Shown: positions 17,748 to 26,784, counted from the first letter of the stretch. The stretch: DNA of 64,000 bases from Chondrinema litorale (GCF_026250525.1 NZ_CP111043.1:3361001-3425000), one strand, 5' to 3'. Numbers and translations: made by a program. The notes: generated by a model not told the origin, from the sequence alone.

Positions 17748-18800
17748 ATGCAACCAGAGATTTACGAACATATTGCTGAATATATCGCTTCTGAGGCTAC
17801 AGGCAAAGTACCAGAGCAAGTAAGACAGCATGTCGAAAATTGGTTGAAACAAAGCCTAGAAAATCAAAAGGAGTTTGAGCTACTAAAAAAATCTTGGGAC
17901 TTATCTGGTGAGTTGCCAGCTACAAAACCAGATGTAAATGCAGCATGGTTAAAGGTGAGTAGTAGGGTAAGTACTTCGGAGAAAACTTTAAAAAAGAATC
18001 AAACAGCACAAAAAGATTTTAAAGTACATAGCACAGCTACAAAGAAAGCGACAAGCTGGTTTTACATGCGAGCAGCTTCAATAGTATTTTTAATCGCTTT
18101 GGGTGTAGCCAGTTGGTTGTTTGTACAGTCTAATGCTTGGTTGAAGTTACAAAACGAAAATATTGCTACAACCTCAGGCCAAACTAAAACGGTCACTCTA
18201 GCAGATGGAACCAAAGTTAAGCTCAATTCAAATTCTAGTTTGTATTACCCAAAAGCATTTGAAGGTAACACAAGAAAAGTATTGTTAGAAGGTGAAGCAT
18301 ATTTTGATGTATCAACCGATACAAGCAAACCTTTTACTATTCATACTGGTGAGGTAGAAACTACAGTGTTGGGTACTGTCTTCAATCTAAGGTATTTTAA
18401 AGATGAAAGCTTTACAGAATTACTGCTAGAAGAAGGGAAAGTGGCTTTTACAGCAGCTGGAAAAGAGGAAATTGTTTTGCCCGGAGAAGTAGTGCAGTTT
18501 AGTGAATCAACAGAAAAAATATCAAAACAGAAAAATAGCAATCCTAATATATTGGCTTGGCAAACAGGAGAACTAAAGTTTAACGAAACACCAATAAATG
18601 AATTAATAAATACACTGCAAAGGTATTATCATACAGAATTTACGCTAGATAACTCTGCCAATTTAGACTGTAGTTATACAGGTACATTCAATCAAAATAC
18701 ATTAGAAGAAGTACTGGAAATTATGCAGCTTTCTTCATCATTTACTTTTAAAAAACAGGGTAATAAAATACTGGTTACAGGCCAGTTATGCCCAGAGTAA
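17748..18800 (+). CDS. FecR-family anti-sigma factor (FecR + DUF4974)
   Basis: A 350-residue single-pass inner-membrane anti-sigma factor. An N-terminal cytoplasmic sigma-binding segment (1-100) contains the W-x-x-x-SxENQKEFELLKKSW-type region. A membrane helix lies at about 108-126. The FecR domain spans about 140-235 and includes VTLADGTKVKLNSNSSLYYP and EGEAYFDV. The C-terminal DUF4974/secretin-like domain covers about 275-345. FecR proteins sense the N-terminal STN domain of a TonB receptor across the periplasm and release the ECF sigma factor. Here the only STN domain nearby belongs to the repeat protein at 20167-21681. Confidence 0.93.
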   Translation: MQPEIYEHIAEYIASEATGKVPEQVRQHVENWLKQSLENQKEFELLKKSWDLSGELPATKPDVNAAWLKVSSRVSTSEKTLKKNQTAQKDFKVHSTATKKATSWFYMRAASIVFLIALGVASWLFVQSNAWLKLQNENIATTSGQTKTVTLADGTKVKLNSNSSLYYPKAFEGNTRKVLLEGEAYFDVSTDTSKPFTIHTGEVETTVLGTVFNLRYFKDESFTELLLEEGKVAFTAAGKEEIVLPGEVVQFSESTEKISKQKNSNPNILAWQTGELKFNETPINELINTLQRYYHTEFTLDNSANLDCSYTGTFNQNTLEEVLEIMQLSSSFTFKKQGNKILVTGQLCPE

Positions 18801-18866
18801 GTTTGAGTATATCCCTTCTTATGGTTTCCACCAAATTGATTTTTCAAAAAATAAAAAGGGATAAAA

Positions 18867-20075
18867 ATGAAAACTTTCACTCAATTAGGAAATACACAGA
18901 CAATTAAGTTAAAAGGATTTACTTCTACGAAAGTACTAGTGCTTTTAGGTTGGTTACTTTCTTTAAGTCTAATTACTTGTGCTCAAGAGCTTAAAATTGG
19001 AGATACGCACAAAGAGAAAGTAAAAGGAGCTATTATATATTCTAAATATGTAACTAATGCAGAGCTTAATTTCCCATCTAAAAATATAACTAGTATTAAA
19101 ATGAATTCTGGTGCAGGTTTTTTGGAGGTGGTGCCTTCTGAAAATGAGGAAATTTCACTGGAAGCAGAAGTTGTAAATGCAGCTTTGAGTAGAAAAGATG
19201 CAGAAAAATTCATAGATAAATACCTGCATCTATCTATGGAAAATATAAATGGAGAGCTGGTAATAGAAAGTTTCTTTCAAGGTTTGCCAAGAAAGAGAAA
19301 TGAAACGAGGTATGGTTTAGGACACATGATAGAAACTCCAGGTTCTAAAATCCATGTAGTTTTAAAAGTACCAGCAGAGATCAACTTAAATCTGTACGAT
19401 AGATCAGGAAGTATCAATATGCATGATCTTAAAAATGATATTTATTTGAAAGACCGCTCAGGTTATATCAAAATGAAGAATATCGAAGGAAATATTGAGC
19501 TGAGCGATCATTCTGGCCCTTTATCTATCTCAAATACAGAAGGAGATTTAAAAGTTAAAGATGGTTCTGGTAGTATTTATCTAGATGGAATTGGTATGGA
19601 AAAAGGGAATCATCAAATAGAGATTTACGATAGATCTGGATTGATTGATGCGCGTGGTTTAGGTGGCGATTTAATAGTAAAAGATGCATCGGGTGGCCTT
19701 AATATCAATTTGGTAACTGGTTCTGTTGAGGTTATAGATGGCTCTGGCGAATTGGTAATTACTGAAACCGATTCTTATGTAAAAGTTAAAGATACTTCTG
19801 GTAAAGTTTATTTGAAGGATATAGCCAAAAACAAAGAAGTGCCTTTCCATATTTCAGTAACGGATGGTTCTGGCGAAATCTATTTGAGCAATGCAGGAAC
19901 TGATGTTGTGATAAAAGATCGCTCAGGAAGTATTAGGGTAAAAGATATTCAGGGTGATGTAGAAATTTCTGATCGCTCAGGCGAAATCTCAGCGAGAGAA
20001 ATTTCGGGTAAGCTTAAAGTAAAAGACCATTCTGGTAAAATACATGCCGATAACTATATGGTTAGTAACAAATAA
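18867..20075 (+). CDS. secreted DxSG-repeat protein (DUF4097-like beta-solenoid)
   Basis: A 402-residue exported protein. The signal segment covers residues 1-40, ending LSLITCAQ; whether the cysteine is lipidated is uncertain, because the -1 residue is Thr. Residues 45-175 form a head domain ending TPGSKIHVVLKVP. From residue 178 to 390, twelve repeats of about 19 residues each carry D-x-S-G followed by alternating hydrophobics, the pattern of a right-handed beta-solenoid related to the DUF4097/putative adhesin family. The head and the repeats are clearly paralogous to those of the next gene. It lies 66 bp after the FecR gene. The likely role is a surface or periplasmic structural protein; no catalytic motif is seen. 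Confidence 0.82.
   Translation: MKTFTQLGNTQTIKLKGFTSTKVLVLLGWLLSLSLITCAQELKIGDTHKEKVKGAIIYSKYVTNAELNFPSKNITSIKMNSGAGFLEVVPSENEEISLEAEVVNAALSRKDAEKFIDKYLHLSMENINGELVIESFFQGLPRKRNETRYGLGHMIETPGSKIHVVLKVPAEINLNLYDRSGSINMHDLKNDIYLKDRSGYIKMKNIEGNIELSDHSGPLSISNTEGDLKVKDGSGSIYLDGIGMEKGNHQIEIYDRSGLIDARGLGGDLIVKDASGGLNINLVTGSVEVIDGSGELVITETDSYVKVKDTSGKVYLKDIAKNKEVPFHISVTDGSGEIYLSNAGTDVVIKDRSGSIRVKDIQGDVEISDRSGEISAREISGKLKVKDHSGKIHADNYMVSNK
19398..20036 (+). repeat. twelve DxSG-type coding repeats
   Basis: The encoded sequence has D-[RHGAT]-S-G at twelve places between codons 178 and 390, spaced about 19 residues on average. The variants occur as DRSG, DRSG, DHSG, DGSG, DRSG, DASG, DGSG, DTSG, DGSG, DRSG, DRSG and DHSG. 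The nucleotide repeats are diverged, so this is an old protein repeat and not a recent tandem DNA duplication. Confidence 0.85.
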
Positions 20076-20102
20076 GATTATTAAAATAATTAATTTACAA
20101 GA

Positions 20103-20140
20103 GGAAGCTTTGCTCATTTAAAAGCAAAGTTTTCCTTTTT
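20103..20140 (+). terminator. intrinsic terminator between the two DxSG-repeat genes
   Basis: CTTTGCT (20108-20114) pairs with AGCAAAG (20123-20129), extended by GGAA/TTTCC with one bulge, and followed by T5 at 20136-20140. The next gene starts 27 bp later, so it probably has partial read-through or its own promoter. Confidence 0.75.
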
Positions 20141-20166
20141 GTTTGGTCTAATGCAAATAAGAAGTG

Positions 20167-21681
20167 ATGCGATTAAGCATTTTTATTATATTTTTTTTGG
20201 TTTACCGGTTTGCTGTTGCCCAGCAAGATGTTTTAGACGAAAGAGTTACACTGAGTTATAAAAGTGTTCCATTAAAGACGGTACTTAATGAGCTAGATTC
20301 AGCCTATTCTATAAACTTTAGTTATTTTGACGATAGCCAACTAGATAAAAATGTAAGTCTCGATTTACAAGGAGAAACACTGGCAAATGCACTGGCAAAG
20401 CTTTTTGAAGAAACCGGTCTAAGCTACATGATTAAAGGCAACCATGTAGTCTTAAAAAAGAAGTTGGAAAAAATGCTTATTGAAGGCAAGATTATAGATA
20501 AAGATACCAATGAGCCAATTTCACTGGCAACAGTGAGTATTAAAGGCAAACCAGTTGGTATAGTTTCCAAACCAGACGGGCAATTCGGCTTACTTATTCC
20601 CAGCGATTATAACAATGATACCCTCTACATTTCTATGCTTGGTTATAAGAATTATGAATTTAGTTTGGCAGATTTAAATAAAGAACATCCTTTAAATGTA
20701 GCACTGGAAACAGAAGATAAAATGCTTAGAGAGGTAATGATTTTTTCTGATGCAGGAAATTGGGAGAAATTGGAAACCAAAGCAACCAACAAGCTTTCAC
20801 AAAGAAGTGCCATGGGTTTTAGAAGTTTTGTAACATTGGCTTCTCTAGATATACCTGCCACAGATTTAACCTTACTAGATTTAAGATGTGGCACTGGCAT
20901 TTTAAATATTACAGAAGGTAAAGGAGATAATATTAAAGTAGATGCAGAGATTTTAACCGCCTCATTAAATGAAAAAGAGACACTAAAGTTTATTAAACGC
21001 TATCTAGATTTAACCTATAAAATGTCTGGCGATACTGTGTTTGTGCGTAGTTTTTTTAATCTGGAAAGTCAAAAAAACAAAAATAAATTTCCATTAGGTG
21101 ATTTTCTGGGTACACCGGGTTCTAAAATCAATCTAAAAGTTAAGGTTCCAAAAGGCTTGTCGCTAAAAGTGATTGATGGCTCTGGAAGTATAAGAATAGA
21201 AAATTTAAATAATGATGTTTATCTGTATGATGGTTCAGGGCCTTTAACAGTAAAAGGTGTAAATGGTAACCTAGAAATTATAGATGGTTCTGGAAATTTA
21301 AATGTAGCTGATATTAAAGGAAATGTGCTGTTAAAAGATCACTCAGGAATGATAGATGTGAAACATGTTAAAGGTAGCGTGTATATAAGAGATAGATCTG
21401 GTGGTATGTACCTCAACGATATACATTCTTCAGATTCAGTTACACTCACAGTAAAAGATAATTCTGGGAAAGTATATGTTCGGGATGTGGGCGGAAAAGC
21501 AAAAATAATAGATACTTCGGGCGGCATAGACATAAGAGATGTATCGGGTGAGGTGATAATAGACGACCGATCGGGTGGCATCGATGCTTATGGTATTCAA
21601 GAAAACCTCAGTGTAAAAGACCGTTCGGGTCAGATAAATACCAATAAAGAATCTTTTAAAAAGCGTAAGAAAGATAATTAG
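20167..21681 (+). CDS. STN + carboxypeptidase-regulatory-like + DxSG-repeat fusion protein
   Basis: A 504-residue exported protein (signal peptide residues 1-19). An STN (secretin/TonB short N-terminal) domain at about 25-97 (VPLKTVLNELDSAYSINFSY) is followed by a CarboxypepD_reg-like beta-sandwich at about 104-185 (GKIIDKDTNEPISLATVSIKG, shortened in sense). SusC-type receptors have this same tandem before their plug and barrel. Here no plug or TonB barrel follows. Instead there is a head domain paralogous to that of the upstream gene and nine DxSG repeats at about 340-495. I chose the ATG at 20167 over the GTG one codon upstream. It is probably the signal partner of the FecR protein. Confidence 0.82.
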   Translation: MRLSIFIIFFLVYRFAVAQQDVLDERVTLSYKSVPLKTVLNELDSAYSINFSYFDDSQLDKNVSLDLQGETLANALAKLFEETGLSYMIKGNHVVLKKKLEKMLIEGKIIDKDTNEPISLATVSIKGKPVGIVSKPDGQFGLLIPSDYNNDTLYISMLGYKNYEFSLADLNKEHPLNVALETEDKMLREVMIFSDAGNWEKLETKATNKLSQRSAMGFRSFVTLASLDIPATDLTLLDLRCGTGILNITEGKGDNIKVDAEILTASLNEKETLKFIKRYLDLTYKMSGDTVFVRSFFNLESQKNKNKFPLGDFLGTPGSKINLKVKVPKGLSLKVIDGSGSIRIENLNNDVYLYDGSGPLTVKGVNGNLEIIDGSGNLNVADIKGNVLLKDHSGMIDVKHVKGSVYIRDRSGGMYLNDIHSSDSVTLTVKDNSGKVYVRDVGGKAKIIDTSGGIDIRDVSGEVIIDDRSGGIDAYGIQENLSVKDRSGQINTNKESFKKRKKDN

Positions 21682-21795
21682 TTTTAATTATTGGACTTTT
21701 ACATGAATTTTAAGCTTTAGGCCAAAACTCTTTGGATTAACAATAGAAAAAATTGGACTTCGCGACTATTTATTGATAAATTTGTCAAAACAACT

Positions 21796-21818
21796 AATCC
21801 CTGTACAGGGATTTTTTA
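21796..21818 (+). terminator. perfect palindrome followed by T-run
   Basis: AATCCCTGTACAGGGATT (21796-21813) is a perfect 18-bp palindrome that folds into a 7-bp stem with a GTAC loop and is followed by T5. It could terminate transcription from the repeat gene 115 bp upstream. Its position 28 bp before the next ATG also suits an operator. Confidence 0.5.
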
Positions 21819-21846
21819 AACCAAACATTCTATCAATTATACTAGC

Positions 21847-22353
21847 ATGAGGGCTGCAATTTTTTTAATAATAACATTATGTTATTTTGTTTCTGATAAT
21901 CTTCTGTATGCTCAAAACACCACAGAGTCCGAATATAACTTAATGACTATCACCGATGTTTTTCCTGAGCAAAATTATGAAAAAATATCCGAGTGGGCGT
22001 GGAGGGATGAGTCTCAACGAAATTTCATTTTTAATTTCTTTCCAGTAAAGCGCATTGCCGATGGAGGCTTTGTTGGAACTTATATTGAAATTTTCTCTAA
22101 AGTAAAATCCTCCAAATCTATTCTCTTTTTACCTTCTCAAAATCAACAACAGCCACCTTCTGGTAGAGATTTGAGGAATTTCAACAGATCTTTGGCTATA
22201 ACAAGTCCAGATTTGATGGAGACTTATCAAAAAGAGATAGGCAAGCTGGATAAACAGACACTTAATGCATTTAATATTTCATTGGCATCTTATTTATCCA
22301 GATATGCTACGGTGGTACACCTGTATACCGAAAACCACCGGGGAATGAGGTAA
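21847..22353 (+). CDS. unknown secreted protein
   Basis: A 168-residue protein with a signal peptide (about residues 1-22, ending LLYAQ). The mature sequence has aromatic-rich segments (WAWRDESQRNFIFNFFPVKR) and a central Gln/Pro-rich patch near residue 100, but no family motif I recognise. No transmembrane segment follows the signal. It ends 3 bp before the convergent acetyltransferase gene. Probably periplasmic or surface-exposed; function unknown. Confidence 0.65.
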   Translation: MRAAIFLIITLCYFVSDNLLYAQNTTESEYNLMTITDVFPEQNYEKISEWAWRDESQRNFIFNFFPVKRIADGGFVGTYIEIFSKVKSSKSILFLPSQNQQQPPSGRDLRNFNRSLAITSPDLMETYQKEIGKLDKQTLNAFNISLASYLSRYATVVHLYTENHRGMR

Positions 22354-22356
22354 GCG

Positions 22357-22833
22357 TTATAGCCTAAGACTATGCACAATTAAATCTTTAGCTCTGGTAC
22401 CATTTTCATAAATAGGTTCTGAGTAATTATCTATAAAGAAGTTTTTCTTTATCTCGGTAATCTCAAAACCAAATCTTTGGTAAAGCTTTAATTGTTGAAT
22501 GCTTGAGTTGGCCGTAGAAATAATCATTTTTTCAAAGCCTTTGTTTTTAGCATAAGTAAAAGCATAGTTTAGCATAGCAGTACCAAATCCCTTTTTTTGA
22601 TATTCAGTTTTTACAGCAATGTTTTTAATCTCTATTTTTTCGTCGTCGATTTTATAGAGTACAAAAACGCCTATTTGCTGGGTTTCAATTTCTGCTACAA
22701 ATACTAAAGAGTCAGAAAGATAATTTTGAATCATTTTCTTATCTGGGTCTGCTAGTAATAGCAAATCAAACGGAATAGGTTCATCATCAGAAATCCTTCT
22801 GATGACAACATCATCTGCTAGTGGTCGAGACAT
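22357..22833 (-). CDS. GNAT family N-acetyltransferase
   Basis: A 158-residue GNAT protein. Motif A is clear: a strand ending IKNIAVKTEYQ, then the acetyl-CoA pyrophosphate loop QKKGFGTAML near residues 79-88, followed by motif B (KMIISTANSSIQQLKLYQRFGF, here in part). It transfers an acetyl group from acetyl-CoA to an amine; the acceptor cannot be read from the sequence. The start is an ATG, and its 3' end is 3 bp from the convergent secreted-protein gene. Confidence 0.9.
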   Translation of the reverse strand: MSRPLADDVVIRRISDDEPIPFDLLLLADPDKKMIQNYLSDSLVFVAEIETQQIGVFVLYKIDDEKIEIKNIAVKTEYQKKGFGTAMLNYAFTYAKNKGFEKMIISTANSSIQQLKLYQRFGFEITEIKKNFFIDNYSEPIYENGTRAKDLIVHSLRL

Positions 22834-22882
22834 TTATTTGTTAGTTTTAGCTATTAAATAGGGGTAATAATTTATCTGAAAA

Positions 22883-23776
22883 TTAAGATAAAAAATTACC
22901 TGAATGAAGTTTGTTTTTTACTTTATTCGCAAATTCATTAAAGGTAATCTCAGGTTTTCCTAGTTCTTCCCAAGTTTTTTCAGCATTAAAAGTTTCATTA
23001 TGATCAGAGAGTATTTCTAGGTAATACGTAAAAAAGGATAATTTGGGATGTAAGAAAGTGAATGGTTTTAGAAGTTTTGTTGAGGTTTTAGATGTCTGAA
23101 TTTCTGGATGAGCCCTTAGGAACGTTTGAGAGACAGTTTTGAAAGAGATTTTTTCGAGTCCCTGAATGGTGTATTCTATATTTTTATATAAAAAACTATT
23201 GGCTTTTATGGCGGTTGCAGCTTGTTGAGCATAATCTTCTATGGCAATCCAAAAAAACTTTCTATCTGTGTTTTTTGGGAGGTATAACCTTTTTTTTCGA
23301 GTCATTATTTTAGGAACACTTTCCATAAATAATGTAGAATAAAAAATAGTTACTGGCAATTCAGACAGATTTAATAGCCTTACAGCATCTCGCTTTATTT
23401 GAGAAACCCACCATTTGTTATTTGTAGATTGATGTAGCAAAGAAGACAAGTAAAATACTCTTTGGATACCCGAAAACCTTGCTGCTTCCAGTAGATTTCT
23501 AATCCCTTCTTTTTCTGTATGAAAGCTTTTTTTATGAGCAGCAGGTGAAACAGATAAATTGAGGTAAACAGCATCGTGTCCTATTAAAGCTCTCTCAATG
23601 CTGTCTTTATCTTTAAGGTCTCCTTGTATAAGTGCTACATCGGCAGGTAAAACTCTGGCTGCTTTTTCGGGGTTTCTCACAAATGCAGTTACCTCTAAGC
23701 CATGTTCAACTAAAGCACGGGTTACAGGTAGACCAAAATTACCAGTAGCACCAATTACAAGAATATTGTGTAACAT
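22883..23776 (-). CDS. NmrA/SDR-type NAD(P)-binding protein
   Basis: A 297-residue atypical short-chain dehydrogenase. The N-terminal Rossmann motif is NILVIGATGNFGLPVTRAL (residues 4-22; G-A-T-G-x-F-G), followed by EVTAFVRNPEKA and ALIQGDLKDKDS. The active-site YxxxK of classical SDRs is not obvious, which fits NmrA-like members that sense or bind NAD(P). The C-terminal half is divergent. It could be an oxidoreductase or a regulatory redox sensor. It lies 49 bp upstream of the GNAT gene on the same strand. Confidence 0.85.
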   Translation of the reverse strand: MLHNILVIGATGNFGLPVTRALVEHGLEVTAFVRNPEKAARVLPADVALIQGDLKDKDSIERALIGHDAVYLNLSVSPAAHKKSFHTEKEGIRNLLEAARFSGIQRVFYLSSLLHQSTNNKWWVSQIKRDAVRLLNLSELPVTIFYSTLFMESVPKIMTRKKRLYLPKNTDRKFFWIAIEDYAQQAATAIKANSFLYKNIEYTIQGLEKISFKTVSQTFLRAHPEIQTSKTSTKLLKPFTFLHPKLSFFTYYLEILSDHNETFNAEKTWEELGKPEITFNEFANKVKNKLHSGNFLS

Positions 23777-23805
23777 ACTTATATGTTATTCTTCCATTTT
23801 AAATA

Positions 23806-26784
23806 TTATCCACCAAGAGATAACAAAATAAAGTCTATTTGGTGCTGATTTCTACTTGGGTTTAATGTTTTATCTACATCCATTAAGTAACTGTATCTCA
23901 CACCAAAGTTAGCATCTAGCAAGCGCAGAAAGCGTACATCAAAAGTAAGTTCCGCTCCAAAAGACTTAAAAGTATTTGTTGTTTCTGGATATGAGAACTC
24001 ACTTAAATTTACATTACCTAGTAGATAAGGCAAGGCAGCTAAACTTCTTGCATTAGTTTTTGCAGTAGCCACATCAAAAAAGGCATTTAGTTTTACTCTT
24101 TGAAAAAATGCAAGTGGGCCAACGGCTGCTTCTGGGTAAAATAATGGCAATGCATAGTTTACAGAAAATTTGTTTATCTCATCATGAGGGATGCTAGAAT
24201 AACCTCTTGGGTAACTAAAGTTGTCTCTAAACTGATAAGTTTCGTCTATTCCTTCATTTTGATAAGCTGCTCCTATATTGAAGCTGTGTGTTCTCCATAA
24301 TCCCGGAAAGTAAAAGTACGAGATTGCTGTAAATACATCGCCCTGATTTTTATTGGTAATAAATGTAGTTCTATATCGCACATCTAGAGTTTGCGCAAAC
24401 CTTGGGTTTATCTGTTGTTGGGCTGTTATTCTTGATCTGCTAAATCTAAGGCGGTAATCCATGGCATTTACATAACCATCTCTAATCGATAGGTTGATGA
24501 AGTTTCCGTCTTCAGGTTTACCCACATTCTTATAAGATACATTAAAAAGCGAATAATGGCCTGAAAGTCTAAGAGAAGTTAAATAATTTCCCTTAGTAAG
24601 GTTAAATGGTAATGTAACACCCAAAGAATATTCATCTTCTTTCCATTCTTTGCCAAAAGCAAATGGCTCAGAATAATAGAAAGTAGTATCATTCCTCTCA
24701 AAGCCATAAGAAAAGAATGCATTACGGCTTCTATCATTATTGAACATTACACTCCCTTCAATTACTGGGAAAAATTGAGCATAGGTAAAATCTGCATAAA
24801 AACCACCCGTATTTTCATTTACATTGTAGCTATAGCCAACAGAGCCACTCAAAGTTTGAAATTTGTTCTCAACCTGTATTTCTGCACTATAGTTTGGGTG
24901 ATAAGGAAAAGCCTGCAAACTGTGTGGATTAAATAGACCACTTGTTTTATGAAACTTCTTTGTTTCAAATACTCTTGAGCCAATTTCATCTTCAATGGAC
25001 CCACCTTCTTGCTCAACTAATGGCTTGTAATAATCTATAATTGAGCTTAAATTTTCTGTATTTACAGATTTGCTATCTGCAAGCGAAACTTCTCTTAAGC
25101 TATAACCTAACGCAGTGTAATCGCTATAAACTAATTTGCTACCACTTGGAGACACAGCAGGTTGAAATGCCCCAAATCTACTTGAGGTAATTTGAGTAAT
25201 TTCTTTGCTATTAATATCCACTGCAAAAATGTTATTGATGCCTGTATAAGCTGCTGAGTAATATACTTTGCCGTTTTTAGGGAAAGGGTTACTCAACTGA
25301 GCATAAGCGTAATCAGTTACAGTTTTAATGCTTTCGGTTTCCACATCAACCAGTACAATAGCTTGTTTTTGATCGTGTTGGGCGATTGCTACAATGCCTT
25401 TACCATCATCTGTAAATCTTGGGAAGGAGAAAAATACATTATCTGGATTAGGGAATTTTTGAGTAATTAAGCCTGTATTGGGTTCTATAATTACCAAAGC
25501 ATATGTTTGCTCTTCGGTAGTTTGTACTGCAACTATTTTAGTGCCATCTGGTGAGAAAGATGGTGCAAACAGTTTGCTTTTTGAGCTTACTTTAACTTGG
25601 TTATCGCCGTCAATATTTCCTGTTTTAATAATAGAAAAATCTTTAGCTCCCCATCTTAGGTCGAAGGTGGTTTCTGTCCATACCAGTTTATCATCTGTAG
25701 CAGAAAGTGTGTTATTAAATCGGTAATTGAATCCGGGAGCGAATAGTTTTTCTTCTTTACCAGTTCTATCTATTTTAAAATAAGTTCTTATCTGGTCTAA
25801 ACTGGTTTTTTCTACCACCCATGTGTCTTCATCAATGTATTGTGGGTTTCTGTATTGAGAGTATTTTTTGGGTTCTGCCGGACTTATTTGAGTGTATTTA
25901 CTCTCTTCAATTTGTTGATCTTGAACTTTCCAAATACTATCAAGCTCGCTCATAGCAGCTTTGTATAATTGAGGTGTTCTGTAACCTGTATACTTTTTTA
26001 AACTGGAAGAGAGAGGAAAAAACCATTTGTATCTTACCGAATTATCTAATGTTCTTTGCCAAATGTCTTCTCCATATTTTCTTCTGGCAAAGGTGGTCAT
26101 GTAGTAGCCAAGATTGTAGTGGTTAGGTACAAAGTTTTTAATAGAATTGGCAGATGCTTTTTCGTAACTATAGTCTAAACCAGAAACTCTCATGGCTCTG
26201 TATTCCATATTAAAGTGAGGTAAGCGACCTCTACCAGAGTTACTTAACGCCGTTTCTGTACCTACTGCATCACCTTCTAAATACCAGCGTGGTAGTGCAA
26301 GTCTTCTCAAAAAAGCCAATGTGTTTTCGCCTAAAACCAAACTAGCCACTTTGGTAAAGCCTTTTTTTGCATTGGTGGTTTGCAATACATGGCGATATTC
26401 GTGAGTAGTTAGCAGATCTAGCCAATCACCTGTTCCTAAAAAGTTAAACTGAGGTGGGGTTAAATAAAGCTCAGATCTAAATGGCGATAACGCAACAAAA
26501 GCATTTGGCGTAATTGTTTGGTTTTGAAGTACAATGGTGACTTTTCCTGTCTTATCACCTACAGACTCCAAATTATTATGCTTTAGATAGGCAACAAGGT
26601 TTGCGATTCGTTGAGCACGATCTTCGATTCCCTCAGGAAATACAATCTGCACATCATTATTATTTATCTGTCTCCATTTTAATTTTGATGGAGTAAGCCC
26701 TAAAGGATAGGTCTGAGACAGTAATGGAGATTTTGGGAAAAATAAAAATAATACGAACGCAAAACTGATAAGGCGAAGAGACAT
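23806..26784 (-). CDS. gluzincin-like metalloprotease / PD40 propeller / outer-membrane barrel protein
   Basis: A 992-residue exported protein with a signal peptide (residues 1-24). The N-terminal part carries the zinc motif HEYRH (128-132) with a downstream WYLEG glutamate (E170), as in gluzincin-type peptidase-MA domains. Residues about 290-600 contain TolB/PD40-like propeller blades (SPDGTKIVAVQTT, FTDDGKGIVAIAQH, SPSGSKLVYSDY). Residues about 640-992 are beta-strand-rich with aromatic girdles and end like an outer-membrane barrel of the BamA/D15 type. It is probably an outer-membrane protein with a periplasmic or surface peptidase-like head. It starts 30 bp upstream of the NmrA gene, so they are probably co-transcribed. 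Confidence 0.8.
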   Translation of the reverse strand: MSLRLISFAFVLFLFFPKSPLLSQTYPLGLTPSKLKWRQINNNDVQIVFPEGIEDRAQRIANLVAYLKHNNLESVGDKTGKVTIVLQNQTITPNAFVALSPFRSELYLTPPQFNFLGTGDWLDLLTTHEYRHVLQTTNAKKGFTKVASLVLGENTLAFLRRLALPRWYLEGDAVGTETALSNSGRGRLPHFNMEYRAMRVSGLDYSYEKASANSIKNFVPNHYNLGYYMTTFARRKYGEDIWQRTLDNSVRYKWFFPLSSSLKKYTGYRTPQLYKAAMSELDSIWKVQDQQIEESKYTQISPAEPKKYSQYRNPQYIDEDTWVVEKTSLDQIRTYFKIDRTGKEEKLFAPGFNYRFNNTLSATDDKLVWTETTFDLRWGAKDFSIIKTGNIDGDNQVKVSSKSKLFAPSFSPDGTKIVAVQTTEEQTYALVIIEPNTGLITQKFPNPDNVFFSFPRFTDDGKGIVAIAQHDQKQAIVLVDVETESIKTVTDYAYAQLSNPFPKNGKVYYSAAYTGINNIFAVDINSKEITQITSSRFGAFQPAVSPSGSKLVYSDYTALGYSLREVSLADSKSVNTENLSSIIDYYKPLVEQEGGSIEDEIGSRVFETKKFHKTSGLFNPHSLQAFPYHPNYSAEIQVENKFQTLSGSVGYSYNVNENTGGFYADFTYAQFFPVIEGSVMFNNDRSRNAFFSYGFERNDTTFYYSEPFAFGKEWKEDEYSLGVTLPFNLTKGNYLTSLRLSGHYSLFNVSYKNVGKPEDGNFINLSIRDGYVNAMDYRLRFSRSRITAQQQINPRFAQTLDVRYRTTFITNKNQGDVFTAISYFYFPGLWRTHSFNIGAAYQNEGIDETYQFRDNFSYPRGYSSIPHDEINKFSVNYALPLFYPEAAVGPLAFFQRVKLNAFFDVATAKTNARSLAALPYLLGNVNLSEFSYPETTNTFKSFGAELTFDVRFLRLLDANFGVRYSYLMDVDKTLNPSRNQHQIDFILLSLGG

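Noticed and set aside
19398..20036. Repeats in the DxSG gene, considered as a CRISPR array or recent tandem DNA duplication
   Set aside because: Nucleotide copies are diverged and in frame; periodicity is at the protein level only.
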